Part shown: piece by piece, positions 10,706-22,960 of the stretch
Layout: the number at the start of each line of letters is the position of its first letter
Numbering within the stretch: the first letter of the stretch is position 1
Source: Neoarius graeffei
Taxonomy: Eukaryota; Chordata; Actinopteri; Siluriformes; Ariidae
Assembly (NCBI RefSeq): GCF_027579695.1
Contig: NC_083582.1
Span: forward strand, 29,722,464 to 29,786,463
Length of the DNA: 64,000 nt
Direction of reading: 5' to 3'
Notes under the pieces: generated by a model
Told to the model about the DNA's origin: nothing
Database searches by the model: none
The model's input: the letters and a program-made list of their open reading frames with translations, nothing else
Program-made: the position numbers and the translations under genes

Positions 10706-12807
10706 TATTAGTAGCAACTATCAGTCCAGCAACTCCACGTCTCCCAACCAGATGAATGAGCATACTCACTCAGACTCCCTGTCATGCATGGCTATGGGAC
10801 TCAAACATGCACTCTTCTGACAGTCAGACACTCAAACATTACACCACTCTAGAATACTTGTGTAACAGCAGGAAGCATACAAAGATTTACATTTCCTCCT
10901 ACCAAGCTTTTGACAAGTTATTTAACAAACTGATCTTGTGGCGTATTTAAACCTGGCGCACTTTAAAACCTACAAGCAGTTTAACACAATAATTAGGGTG
11001 TATTTCCAAGCATTAGCAGTGCAAGAACAGTAAGAGCAGTCCAGGTATTTATCACCTTTACAAACCTGTCTGCACAGGTCCTTATTCTCTTTCAGTCCAG
11101 TCCCTAAGGTCTGACTTGTTCTCCAAGGTGCGCATCACAAGCTCACAGCAGGAGAAAAGCAAGTGATTAACCAGTTTCTTCACCCTTCATTACTCACATT
11201 TACAGTATTGTGGTTATTTCCTATGCTGTCCACATACCACGTAAGAGTAGAACAATGTACCAGAAAACAATGTGTTTGCCTATACATCCACTAAACCTTC
11301 TCACACACATTTTCCTTCTCCTCTTCTTATTATTACTTATATATTACATTATAATTACATTATATAATCATGCCTCTTGTAAGAAAAAAGTTTCTCAAGG
11401 GGCATTCAACTGAACGTTGCATCCAGTCGAGGGACGTCACTAATGGTACAGCTCGGTGTGCACGGCTGGCACTAAGATGAGAGTTTCACAATTTAAAAGA
11501 CACATTGTGCGGTCCTATTTCACCCATACAACCCGCGAGACTCTCTCAGATGTCTAAGGGCACTAAAACATCAATGAAGGCACACCCTTAAACTCTCTTA
11601 CTCTCAACACAAGCGTGTGTGCTTGCCATTTTGTTACCTTTTAAGGTAAATCAGTGTTACTCACAGTTGTCTATTGTGTTTAGTTATGGCATGCTGTGTC
11701 CTTCCTACTTGGTCACTGTGTAAAAACTAACTGCTCTAACAGCTGACATTAGATTCTACCTCACATTTAAGTCACTTTCGATAATAATAATAATAATAAT
11801 AATAAATATAAACAGCCAATAAATCCATTAAAACTCTGATGCATGATTAAGATCAAAAGCAATCCAGTGACGTGAAGTTCATTGGCTCAAGCATATGATA
11901 CTGATTTGTATGAAATAACCTTGTAATAAACAAACAAACAAGTCACTGTTCACTTCCAATAATGAATCATTTTGCTTGGCCAAAGACATGCACTTACAAC
12001 ATGTACGCAGCAATACTCGGAATTTGATACGGGTCATGTAAACACCATGTTTGGATATTCCAAATTTGGCTTTATTCTGAATTTAGGATTTTCCAATTAA
12101 GACCTGTGGGATATGCTGAGATTATTCAGGTTTTAGGTGCATTCCTTGGACATGCATAGAACGCATTGGGAATATGAGTTTGCGATATACGGCCTCTTAC
12201 CTGTTTACAGTCAGCTCTGTGAGACAACAGTTTGCAGGGCTGGGATAGAGATGCGGCTGCATGGAAAAGGCAACATTAGTGGAATATTCATTTTCATTAG
12301 CCATGCAAACAACTTAATAGGAATACTGCCTTTTCTCGGAATATTTTGTGCACATAAACATAGTGGTTGATGTGACTCAAATCAAGTCAATAGGTTCCAG
12401 TCTTCTTGCCAGGCCAAAGGATAAGCTGGTTATGAGATCACATAACCATCTAGGAGATAACTGCATTGCAAATGTAATGTAATGCAGTGCAATGCACTAT
12501 GCTATTCCTGCATTACAGTCATACTACTGTGTATATACTGCAGTCGGACATTACAAAAGGCACAACATGTCCATTAGTGTTTTAAAATCACATTAGTGTG
12601 ACTGAAAAACACTACATGATGCTGAAATTGATGTGATCAATCGTCTCACAGGTTTGCATGTTCTTCCCATATCTGTGTGGGTTTCCTCCAGGTCCTCTGA
12701 TGTGATGGACTGGTGTCCCATAGGGGGATGGTTTCCTGCCTCACACAGACTCAACTCATCCCTGACCAGGATAACGTACAGGACTTCCTGAAGAAATGGA
12801 TTAACAT
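10706..12807. other. Intergenic DNA, no gene recognised
   Basis: The region is AT-rich with a (TAA)n microsatellite near 11781-11805. Short ORFs here have no recognisable domains. The 12000-12370 stretch has a transposon-like texture, but no paired ends were found. Confidence 0.5.
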
Positions 12808-13024
12808 ATTCTCCCAGGGGCGGCATGGTGGTGTAGTGGTTAGCACTGTCGCCTCACAGCAAGAAGGTCCGGGTTCGAGCCCCGTGGCCGACGAGGGCCT
12901 TTCTGTGCGGAGTTTGCATGTTGTCTGCGTGGGTTTCCTCCACAGACCAAAGACATGCAGGTTAGGTTAACTGGTGACTCTAAATTGACCGTAGGTGTGA
13001 ATGTGAATGGTTGTCTGTGTCTAT

Positions 13025-14193
13025 TGCTGTGTTCACATATATACCGGTACGACAGTGGTATAACTGTATCGATACAAAGTATACCGGTACAGTTTAGTGC
13101 ATCTGTCCACACTAGTGAGAAATGTTTGCGGTTTTCTTTCACGGTAGTTGAAATGCGCGTGCGTGAAATGTTTCCGTGGTTACCGAGTAGCTTCCTTCCG
13201 AGAATATGGTGGATGAAACAATGTGTGTGTGCTTTTTGTTGTCAGTGTACAGTCTGTATTTCTGGTGGTCATTTATTCAGTCAAATCGTATAAAACGCGC
13301 GAGGCAGTTGAGAAAGAAACAAAGAAAACGAATCTCCGTTCTTCACTATTTTATTCAGCAAAGACATCAATTGAGGTGTGTGACTTTGCGCATGATATTT
13401 GTATCGATACAGAACCTCTTCATCTGTCCACACTACAGCAAAGAGCTACAGTACCGATACTGTACCAGTACGAAACCCACACACTTGTGGGTTTCGTACC
13501 ACTACAGTTATACCGCTACAGTACCGGTATAGTTGCTAGTGTGGACTAGTCTGGCTAACGCGACTTCAAAGCTCTGCGAGCATTTGGTCTGGCAAAGATA
13601 TTAAGCCCAACCGTTTCCCAAAGGCGTGGTTGACCCGCCTCCCTGAAATGCCTCAGTTTGCTACTGGTCGAAGCCAGAAAAGGCTGTGACGAAGCTTAAA
13701 CCAATCACATCACTCTTTCCTCTGACGTATGTGACGCGACGGAAACTGCTTGAGTAACAGGAAGAAGATAAATACCTCCAGGGCTGCTCTTTGCTCCGTT
13801 TTCAATGAGAACTTCCCGTTGAATGCTTTCAATACAGCATCTACCGCTGTGTCAAAGGCTTGCCGCTGCTCCATGTTCGTAATGTTTCTAGTGAATGAAG
13901 CGCTTCCAGCATAGATTCTGTAAACAATCTATGGCTTCCGGTCGCAGTTCTACTACGTCACTGCCTTGAACACGCCTCTACCCAGGGCCGTTGGAGATGC
14001 TCAAAGTTGATTGGCTCCCGATTTTTCGGGAGCTTGGAAGAGCTGGAGATAGCTTGCCTTGCCAGACTAAGCTCGCAACACGCCCTCGTGTTGCGTCACA
14101 CTTAGGATGGGCGGGCCCAGGCTATGTGTGGACAGGTGTTGCGGTACGAAAGTAGTATCATATCGGTACAAAATCCCTAGTGTGGACAGGGTA
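13025..14193. mobile_element. DNA transposon inserted inside the SINE
   Basis: The 1169-bp insertion is flanked by TAT (13022-13024, 14194-14196). Ends and interior carry many inverse copies of GTACCGGTAT/ATACCGGTAC and CTAGTGTGGAC/GTCCACACTAG motifs, including a hairpin around CACACACTTGTGGGTTTCG. No transposase ORF is visible. The superfamily is uncertain. Confidence 0.65.
13557..14069. mobile_element. Second MITE nested within 13025-14193
   Basis: The terminal inverted repeat TAGTCTGGC...GCCAGACTA bounds 513 bp of GC-richer sequence that breaks the palindromic pattern of the host element. I see no ORF related to known transposases. A target duplication is not obvious. Confidence 0.5.
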
Positions 14194-14346
14194 TATGTGT
14201 CAGCCCTGTGATGACCTGGCGACTTGTCCAGGGTGTACCCCGCCTTTCGCCCGTAGTCAGCTGGGATAGGCTCCAGCTTGCCTGCGACCCTGTAGAACAG
14301 GATAAAGCGGCTACAGATAATGAGATGAGATGAGATATTCTCCCAG

Positions 14347-15685
14347 TCTACGTAGCTAAATAACAGTCTTGTATCGCTGAATGTTTGGAGTTTAAATTTA
14401 AGCAGACAATTTCAAAAACTAGGGTCTGTAGTTATAATTATATTTGTGATTCTGCAATGCCATTGCATCTCAGCTAAGTGTGGTCAATGAATTAAAAGCA
14501 GAAGATAAATAAAAAGTTTATTCAGATTAATTCAATTCCTCCACTAGACATTATTTGAATGCTGATGAATAACAAATAAGTGAAATATTTCAGGTTGTGT
14601 TGTTCAGTGTGTGTTACTGCCAAGCATTTGACATCCCTAGCTAGCAGATCTCAGGTGCCCTGTTTTGCTCTTGTTTTCTGTCTACTGTAACATTTGGTCA
14701 GTGTCCAGAGTAACATAATTTTCACTGTGACAAGCTATTAAACAAAATGTAACGTTACACTCAGTTACTACATAACTAACATTTTAACAGATAAGTAGCC
14801 ATGTTGGGGCTAAACTCTGGGTTATGACACACAACGCCTGACCAAAAGGAACAAAATAACGACATACTGGATATAAACTTGTAATGTTCCTAATTTTTAC
14901 GCTACATTACATCAAATGTAGATAACTGCAGCTGTAAACATATCCTGACACTCACTTTCGACCCTGTTTGGCTAAACCGCCAGGTTACAACATTTACCGT
15001 GGCTGCATTCCAAATGACTTCCTGTTGGACTTACAGCTAGTGCACTATGAGCGTAGAAGCCATTATTCGAAACCTGTTATAGTGCACTTGTATAGGAAAT
15101 AAGGAGCCATTTGGGATTCAGCCTGCGTCTACTGCAACAACGAGCACTAATCAGGAGCTTGAATACCCTTACCCAAAACAAAGTCATGAAAAAACACATC
15201 ATGCCTACTTACAATCTGAAAGATATTCAAGAAGGTCTGCGTCAAAACAAATACGCTATATTCCTTCTTTGAATAGACACAAAGGAATAGTTTAATATTC
15301 CAGTTATTTTCCGCCTTGAGCTGCAAACACTGGAACCCGCTGCGTTTCCTTCCCCAGGCCAGGATCTGAGACTTGTGTACTACGTCACTCAAGGTTGCGT
15401 TGCAGTGACGTAGGCAGTTTCTGTGCCTTTGCACCCATGGCGCTCAGCAGGTTGGCAGTGTTTCTTCCCGAATGCAATTAAAGGTAGACTGCCTTGCAGA
15501 TTTTTCAAATATGGGTCATGAAAAGAATTTTCCCTGACACCCTATTATTTTTGTTTAGTGGACCGAAAGCTACTGAATTCGAATCACAGACTTAGTTTTA
15601 TTCTGTTTTTTTTTTTTTAAATAGAACAATTAATGAATTTATCTCCACGTGGCTCTAAATTCTCCACTATTTTTTCCTGCTTCAG
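14347..15685. other. Intergenic DNA, no gene recognised
   Basis: Only a short repeat-like stretch stands out (about 15000-15125, with CTAGTGCACTATGAG and GGAGCCATTTGGGATTCAG), resembling a DNA-transposon end. No exon or RNA gene is seen. Confidence 0.5.
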
Positions 15686-15694
15686 CATGACCCA

Positions 15695-17384
15695 GGCGGC
15701 ATGGTGGTGTAGTGGTTAGCGCTGTCGCCTCACAGCAAGAAGGTCCAGGTTCGAGCCTCGTGGCCAGCGAGGGCCTTTCTGTGTGGAGTTTGTATGTTCT
15801 CCCCGTGTCTGCGTGGGTTTCCTCCGGGTGTTCCGGTTTCCCCCACAGTCCAAAGACATGCAGGTTAGGTTAACTGGTGACTCTAAATTGACCGTAGGTG
15901 TGAATGTGAGTGTGAATGGTTGTCTGTGTCTATGTGTCAGCCCTGTGATGACCTGGCGACTTGTCCAGGGTGTACCCCGCCTTTCGCCTGTAGTCAGCTG
16001 GGATAGGCTCCAGCTTGCTTGCGACCCTGTAGAACAGGATAAAGCGGCTAGAGATAATGAGATGAGATCTCCACGTGGCTCTAAATTCTCCACTATTTTT
16101 TCCTGCTTCAGCATGACCCAGGCGGCATGGTGGTGTAGTGGTTAGCGCTGTTGCCTCACAGCAAGAAGGTCCGGGTTCGAGGCCTGTGGCCGGTGAGGGC
16201 CTTTCTGTGCGGAGTTTGCATGTTCTCCCCGTGTCCGCGTGGGTTTCCTCCGAGTGCTCCGGTTTCCCCCACAGTCCAAAGACATGCAGGTTAGGTTAAC
16301 TGGTGACTCTAAATTGACCGTAGGTGTGAATGTGAGTGTGAATGGTTGTCTGTGTCTATGTTTCAGCCCTGTGATGACCTGGTGACTTGTCCAGGGTGTA
16401 CCCTGCCTCTTGCCCGTAGTCAGCTGGGATAGGCTCCAGCTTGCTTGCGACCCTGTAGAACAGGATAAAGCGGCTAGAGATAATGAGATGACATGAGATG
16501 AGAACAATTAATGAATTTATCTCCACGTGGCTCTAAATTCTCCACTATTTTTTCCTGCTTCAGCATGACCCAGGTGGCACGGTGGTGTAGTGGTTAGCGC
16601 TGTCGCCTCACAGCAAGAAGGTCTGGGTTCGAGCCCTGTGCCCGGCGAGGGCCTTTTTGTGCGGAGTTTGCATGTTCTCCCCGTGTCCGCGTGGGCTTCT
16701 TCCGGGTGCTCCGGTTTCCCCCACAGTCCAAAGACATGCAGGTTAGGTTAACTGGTGACTCTAAATTGACCGTAGGTGTGATTGTGAATGGTTGTCTGTG
16801 TTTATGTGTCAGCCCTGTGATGACCTGGCGACTTGTCCAGGGTGTACCCCACATTTCGCCCGTAGTCAGCTGGGATAGGCTCCAGCTTGCTTGCGACCCT
16901 GTAGAACAGGATAAAGTGGCTAGAGATAATGAGATGAGATGAGAACAATTAATGAATTTATCTCCACGTGGCTCCAAATTCACCACTATTTTTTCCTGCT
17001 TCAGCATGACCCAGGCAGCACGGTGGTGTAGTGGTTAGCGCTGTTGCCTCACAGCAAGAAGGTCCAGGTTTGAGGCCCGTGGCCGGCGAGGGCCTTTCTG
17101 TGCGGAGTTTGCATGTTCTCCCCGTGTCCGCGTGGGTTTCCTCCGGGTGCTCCGGTTTCCCCTACAGTCCAACGACATGCAGGTTAGGTTAACTGGTGAC
17201 TCTAAATTGACCGTAGGTGTGAATGTGAATGGTTGTCTGTGTCTATGTGTCAGCCCTGTGATGACCTGGCGACTTGTTCAGGGTGAACCCCGCCTCTCGC
17301 CCGTAGTCAGCTGGGATAGGCTCCAGCTTGCCTGCGACCCTGTAGAACAGGATAAAGCGGCTACAGATAATGAGATGAGATGAG
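15695..17384 (+). repeat. Four-unit tandem array of one SINE plus its flank
   Basis: SINE heads start at 15695, 16121, 16573 and 17014 (steps of 426, 452 and 441 bp). Between units the same 50-75 bp of non-SINE flank recurs (CTCCACGTGGCTC...CTTCAGCATGACCCA). The outer ends carry one target duplication CATGACCCA (15686-15694 and 17385-17393). So one SINE inserted once, and then SINE plus left flank was multiplied in tandem, probably by unequal exchange or slippage. Units differ at scattered bases. Confidence 0.9.
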
Positions 17385-17889
17385 CATGACCCAATTCAAG
17401 ACACTACATCATGCATCACGTGGTGGACTTTCACCATTCGTGCAAGGCATTGTGGGGTACAAATTTGAAAAAGGAGAGAAAAATGGAGGATGAGAGTGTG
17501 CAAATGAAACATGAAAGACTGACTACAGTCAGAGAAAGCAAGAAGAAAAGATGTTTTGTTGCGAAGGAAAGGAAACGCAGGACCAAACTAATAAATATTG
17601 GCGGTCAGCGAGCACCTCGGTGTGATCAGCTGTTCATTTAGCAACAGAATGATGTAACTGTCAGTGCACGGTCAAGGTAAATCTGTAGATGGCAGTAATG
17701 CAAGACTGTGGATGCCAGCTGGCGTAAAACCCAAAAGAAGAAGAAGAAGTAGGTAAACCTGCACATATCGGTATGCACACGGACTTCCTCTGTCTGCTTG
17801 ACTGCGCGAATGTTATTTGTTTATTGATATATACATTAATTTCTTTATTGTTTTTTTAACCTGACTTTATGCCATTTTCAGTTTAATCT

Positions 17890-18412
17890 CTATTATTCTA
17901 TCCACATTCACTGGATATGAGCAATCACACGCTCTGATTGGCTACTCTACTACTAGGCTATCAGCTCATATACCAGGAGTAGAGAAAAACAAAATGGCAG
18001 CGTGTTGCTGAACCAACCGAGGACTAAATAAAAACTCTACTCGAAAACAAAACCCCCAAAATACAAAAAAGCAACAAAATATAAAATAAAAGTATTTGAT
18101 GGTAAGAATGTATCTTTTTTTTCCAAGAATTATTATTATAGCATTTTTCACAAATTGCTACTGTCATTTCCCGGTTTGTTTACATTCTAAGTGGAAATGA
18201 TTTTGTCGGACGTTTTGTATAAAGTTTTTATTTATCCAATTTGGAAAATAAAAGTAAAAATGCTCCCTTTCTCAAAATCCAGTGAATGTGGATATAATAA
18301 TTAACAGTTATTCCACTCAATCTCATCATACATGGCTTATAGCCAACTCGGCACTATGCACCTTGTCGGCTATCAGCTCATGTATGACTCGAATTCTTAG
18401 AATAACTGTTAA
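17890..18412. mobile_element. MITE-like repeat, copy B (pair of 4144-4850)
   Basis: Homologous to copy A, with cleaner termini: TTCTATCCACATTCACTGGAT at the left and its near-complement ATCCAGTGAATGTGGATATA at the right near 18300, then a shared extension to about 18412. The flank 17394-17889 holds a short Lys-rich ORF I could not assign. 18413-19007 shows nothing recognisable. Confidence 0.55.
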
Positions 18413-19189
18413 ATGTAAATTCAACAATAATCAATATTTTGGTAAAGTCCTCTTTCATATCTTTCTAAGTAAAGTTTCATGAATACAATGCATTTTCATT
18501 CTAAGGCTGTCCTTGCATGTATTACTGCATGGCATTTTTCCTGGCAGTCTAATATGAAGGTTGACAGTGTCGTTTTAAAATTTGGAAATCATTTAAAATG
18601 TATATAACCTAGTTGATGGTTAAGTAATGTACTCTTTGTGCAGAAAGGAGACTCAAAATGCTAAAGGAAAGCACATTAATTGATGGTCACATTGTCTTAG
18701 GATAAACCATTGCTTATGTGGCAAGGGATTTCCATTAAGCAACTTCGCTGACTGAAATTTTGTAGTTATACTTTAAATTTCATCATTTGCATTGTTTAAT
18801 GATGCTCTGTTCACATACAGTATGTGCTTTCTCTCCAGGAGTTGGTCACTGCAACTTAAATCCTGTTGGCACTAGAGGAGATAAATATGTATGCCAGATC
18901 TTAGTTTTGTCCAAAATAATATAACTATACTAGGCAAAGACTTGTAGCATTTGCATACTAAATACTACACTAAAGGGCACAGTGGCAGTAGTGACATCTT
19001 ACCGTCAACCCTGCTGAAAATTCCAGCTTGGTCTGACCAGATGAGCCAATCAAACTGTTCTTCTTTGCCAGCCAGTAAGCTATTTTCCACCTTCCTTATT
19101 ACTTGACTAAACTGATAAATACATTGTTTTACTGTTGTGGTCTTTTCTTTAAAATAACTTGCCTACAATGTAGCATTAGTAATGATAAT

Positions 19190-20160
19190 CACATGCATTC
19201 TTCTTCCCTTCTGCCATCTGGCAGAAGGTACTGTAGCATCTGAATCGTCACTGCCAGACAAGTCAAGTCAAGTCAAATCAAATCAAGTTTATTTTTATAG
19301 CGCTTTTAACAATAGACATTGTTGCAAAGCAGCTTTCTAGAATTTTAATGACTTTAAACATGAGCTAATTTTATCCCTAATCTATCCCCAATGAGCAAGC
19401 CTGTGGTGACAGTGGCAAGGAAAAACTCCCTCAGATGACATGAGGAAGAAATCTTGAGAGGAACCAGACTCAAATGGGAACCCATCCTCATTTGGGTGAT
19501 AACAGACAACATGATTATAACATTTTTAACAGTTTTAACATGAAGTCTGTTTCACTGATGTTATAACTCTTCAGAGCTTCTTCCCCCAGGCAGTCAGAGT
19601 CCTCAAGTCACTGTTACCCCGAAGAACTGACAGTTCAAACTGGAACTACAGTTTTCTCATCCATTTCTGATCCATTTGCACTATACACTGCCCATTTGCA
19701 CACACACACACATGCAGAACGCTCACTTTGCACTTGTCTTGTCTCGTTGTAATATCCTGGTAAAACTTAAACTTTTCAAACTGAACTGTATTCTCTTGTA
19801 TTTTTACACTAAAATGAGCATTTGCACATAAATACACAATGCCACTTTGCACGTGTCTATGTCTTATCATTTATGTTGTTTATTGTACTTAGATAGCTAA
19901 ATGTTTACTTCAATAGCTAGAGATAGTTTATTTATATACTTTATTTTGTAATCTTGTATTTTCTCCACAAATGCACCATGGGGAGCCTGAGGGAAACGGA
20001 ACATGAGTCAAACAGAACATGACTTAATTTGTCTTAGTGGATATGATTTTAATAAGTGCAACCGATGTACAAGATTTTTTTGTGTTAATTTAACAGGCTA
20101 TTTTTTTCAGTGTATGGACGTATTGACAATAAAGCTCTCTTGAATCTTGATAATTCAGAG
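19190..20160 (+). mobile_element. LINE 3' UTR fragment
   Basis: The sequence runs from CTTCTGCCATCTGGCAGAAGG through CTTCTTCCCCCAGGCAGTCAGA to a terminal CAATAAAGCTCTCTTGAATCTTG. This resembles 3' UTRs of fish non-LTR retrotransposons. No RT remains, and the clade is not determined. It is interrupted by the L2 tail at 19259-19572. Confidence 0.5.
19259..19572 (-). mobile_element. L2 LINE 3' end, minus strand
   Basis: This is the reverse complement of the 3' tail at 56230-56446. It has the (TTGAC)n tail, the GCGCTTTTAACAATAGACATTG stretch and the AAGGAAAAACTCCCTCAGA stretch in the same order. A 5'-truncated L2 insertion of about 310 bp. Confidence 0.8.
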
Positions 20161-20611
20161 ACAGCATTTCCTTTCTAACAGCAGCTGGTAAAAACGGGCT
20201 ACCATTTGGCCTCTGTTCTGGCTGCTGGTATCTGATCAGACCAGGTTGGATTTTTCAGCAGGACTATGCAAATTAAACATCATTTTCATTGCAATTTTGA
20301 CTTTGTTTCTCTCATTTCTCCACACTGCACTTACTACAACAGATTGATGGGTTTTTTTCCCCTTTTCTCTTTAAGATTGTAGTCAGCAAGCTATTACACT
20401 GTAAACCCAGATATCAAATGTACTTTTAAAAATTAATTAAAATGCACTTAAAAATATAAGTTTGATGACATTACTGGGAAATACTAAGTATTGTCAACTT
20501 ATTTGTGGAAATAGTCGTTTAGATGAATACATTTAAGTTGAATGGATTAAATTCATAAGTTTTGTTCATGACCACACCTCTTTTTCTTTAGACTGCGTCA
20601 ACTGGCCTCTA

Positions 20612-20830
20612 CCCAGAGGTGGGCAGTAACGAAGTACATTTACTATACTGTACTTAAGTACAGTTTTGGAGTAGCCTATTTGTACTCTACTTGAGTTTAT
20701 TTCTTAAAAAATACTTTAACTTTCACTTCACTACATCTGAATGACAAATACCATACTTTTCACTTCACTACATTTCTGTTAAGGCTCTCATTACTCGTTA
20801 CTTTTCTCAGATATCAGGCACACGCACACA
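20612..20830. mobile_element. hAT-like MITE fragment
   Basis: CAGAGGTGGGCAGTAACGAAG, then repeated ACTTAAGTA/TACTTGAGT motifs, is a common fish hAT-type terminal sequence. Only this end is recognisable. Confidence 0.4.
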
Positions 20831-21256
20831 CACTTAAGTATGACCATTAAGGTGTATTTCACTTCACTCCAGTATATTTAAGAACATGGGTCTGCATACT
20901 TTTGCTCGTCTGAATGCAAAAAAAGGTTCACCTCATGTATCACAATAACTGGTCTGCATAGATACAACCTTGTCATTCTTGCCCGTTTGTGAATTCAAAG
21001 GAATGGTTCCCCCTCCTGGCCAACAGTAAACTCTTTATTATTGGATTGTTATTGGGAAACTATTCATTATTACAATTTCATATTCTAGGCTACTGCATTA
21101 AATCTCCACTTCTAATGGCCATATATATATATTTTATTCTCCCAATTCTCCTCTCTTGCTCTCTCTAACAAAATAATATAAATACTACAAAGACCTGCTG
21201 TCCATAACGTAGGGGTTTTAAAGCAAGAAAAATAGAAGGGAAAAAAAAAAGGTCCA

Positions 21257-21870
21257 CTATTGCCGCTTTTCCACTACCAACGCGGCTGAGTTGGGCTGAG
21301 CCGTGCCGTGCTGAGTTGGGCTGAGTCGAGCTAAGCGGGGCTGTTGGAGTTGCATTTCGACTACAACCGCGCTGAACCGTGCTGGCGGGAAGTGGGTGGA
21401 CACATTGGGTGGAGTTAGCGAAAGTGGGTGGACGTCACGTGATGTCGTTAAGCAGCGCAAACAGTGACATCAGTGAGCTTTTAAGCGGTAGTCTCACGAC
21501 CTGAATAGTTGGGGGTGTCGTGGCTCAGATGGCTAAGGCACCATGCCATAAATCCAGGGACACAGGTTCGATTCCGACCTGAGGTCATTTCCCGATCCCT
21601 CCCCGTCTCTCTCTCCCACTCATTTCCTGTCTCTCTACACTGTCCTATCCAGAAAAAAACAACAACCCGAATAATAAACATGGAGTCGTTAGTGTTGCTG
21701 GTCTTGGTTCTGTGGCTTGTTGACAACGCCAACAGATACTGGCAAAAGTGTATATATGAGGCACATAAGGCTTCAGAAATTCTTGTAATTATTCTTCTTC
21801 CGGGTTTACGGTGTGTTTTGCTTCGATACAAGTGTTGCCTCAACCAAATGTTCCAAGTTTAGTTCAACCC
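21257..21870 (+). mobile_element. DNA transposon fragment with ORF remnant
   Basis: GCCGCTTTTCCACTACCAAC and repeats of GGGCTGAG lead to a short ORF (MESLVLLVLVLWLVDNANRY, from about 21680). It resembles 5' regions of fish PIF/Harbinger-type elements, though I cannot confirm the family. A SINE splits it at about 21510-21655. Confidence 0.35.
21510..21655 (+). mobile_element. tRNA-derived SINE, second family
   Basis: An A-box-like GTGGCTCAGATGGC and an exact B box GGTTCGATTCC are followed by TCATTTCCCGATCCCTCCCC and CTGTCCTATCCAG, then an A-rich end. This family is unlike the GATGAG-tailed SINE elsewhere in the window. Confidence 0.75.
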
Positions 21871-22290
21871 AAACGGACACTCAGAGTCCTAAAAAGAATG
21901 TTGCGGCAACAACAGCAGAGAGGTTGTTTTTAGACCTTTTGTTTTGTGCAAAATGGTAAAATAAAAATGCAATTTTGATATTTTAATTTCCTGTTGTTTT
22001 TCTTCTACTTTTCTAGCTAATCAGTTACAGAGATGGAAGTTAAACATAAAGATAACATAACTAGAACAACAACAATGGTTTTCCCTTTTAAGGTGTTAAA
22101 AGGTTAGGTGCCTTGCTCAAGGGCATTCAGCTATGGATTTTTCTTGCCGATCCAGGGAATTGAACCAGCGACCGTTTGGGCCCACGGCTCCATCTCTAAC
22201 CTTTATCCCATGACTTCCCCAACTAAATTTGCCCTCTAGTTTTGCTAACTAGTTTTCTTGGTAATATTTACCAACTATAGTTTTGTGTTC

Positions 22291-22635
22291 CGCGGCACGG
22301 TGGTGTAGTGGTTAGCGCTGTCGCCTCACAGCAAGAAGGTCCTGGGTTCGAGCCCCAGGGCCGGCGAGGGCCTTTCTGTGTGGAGTTTGCATGTTGTCCG
22401 CGTGGGTTTCCTCCGGGTGCTCTGGTTTCCCCCACAGTCCAAAGACGTGCAGGTTAGGTTAACTGGTGACTCTAAATTGAGCGTAGGTGTGAATGGTTGT
22501 CTATGTGTCAGCCCTGTGATGACCTGGCGACTTGTCCAGGGTGTACCCTGCCTTTCGCCCGTAGTCAGCTGGGATAGGCTTCAGCTTGCCTGCGACCCTG
22601 TAGAAGGATAAAGCGGCTAGAGACGATGAGATGAG
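22291..22635 (+). mobile_element. tRNA-derived SINE, GATGAG-tailed family
   Basis: Complete from GGCACGGTGGTGTAGTGG (B box GGTTCGAGCCC) to the tail GATGAGATGAG. GTGTT occurs on both sides and may be a short target duplication. It lies inside the element at 20397-22960. Confidence 0.85.
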
Positions 22636-22960
22636 GTGTTAAAAGGACTAGGGAAGACAGTAATGTTGTAAGTGGTTTCGAGTTCAGTCAACTTGGAATT
22701 TAGTGAATGTAACTTAATATTTTATGTGTAATAACTATATATAACAGTTGATCTTACAGAAGATTTTTAGTTTGATCAACTTGGGATTTAGTACATTTAA
22801 CTTAAAATTTTACATACAATAACTATATATAACAGTTGATCTTACAGAAGATTGTAAGTTTAAGGTACTCAATTCAATCATTAATAATTACTTATTTTTT
22901 TTAAGGCAACCACTTTCCTCAATTTTTTTAAGTAAACTCAACTTATTTGGGTTTACAGTG

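Larger units (their letters stand above)
12818..14336 (+). mobile_element. tRNA-derived SINE split by a later MITE
   Basis: The SINE head (GGCGGCATGGTGGTGTAGTGG, B box GGTTCGAGCCC) begins at 12818 and the (GATGA)n tail ends at about 14336. The direct repeat ATTCTCCCAG flanks both ends (12808-12817 and 14337-14346). The body stops at TGTGTCTAT (13024) and resumes at TATGTGTCAGCC (14194), so 13025-14193 is a later insertion. Confidence 0.88.
19008..20264. repeat. Inverted repeat pair enclosing LINE tails
   Basis: CCCTGCTGAAAATTCCAGC then TTGGTCTGACCAG at 19008-19040 is mirrored near 20228-20264 (CTGATCAGACCAGGTTGGATTTTTCAGCAGG). This looks like the ends of a DNA element that later received the LINE sequences at 19190-20160. 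Confidence 0.5.
20397..22960. mobile_element. DNA element with CACTGTAAACCC ends, hosting other insertions
   Basis: The perfect terminal inverted repeat CACTGTAAACCC (20397) / GGGTTTACAGTG (to 22960) is bordered by TA on both sides. Native sequence near the ends is AT-rich with AACTTA/TTAAGTT motifs. The interior contains the insertions listed at 20612, 21257, 21510 and 22291. Confidence 0.6.

Noticed and set aside
13206-13549. Two overlapping 108-codon ORFs
   Set aside because: They run through the inverted-repeat MITE and have no conserved domains. Chance ORFs.
15715-17100. tRNA genes suggested by A/B-box sequences
   Set aside because: These are SINE heads followed by SINE bodies and GATGAG tails, with target duplications. 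No functional tRNA cloverleaf is evident.
17411-17641. Lys/Arg-rich 76-codon ORF starting near a CG-containing stretch
   Set aside because: No motif, and composition alone is not evidence. Could be a transposon or exon fragment, but I cannot support either.
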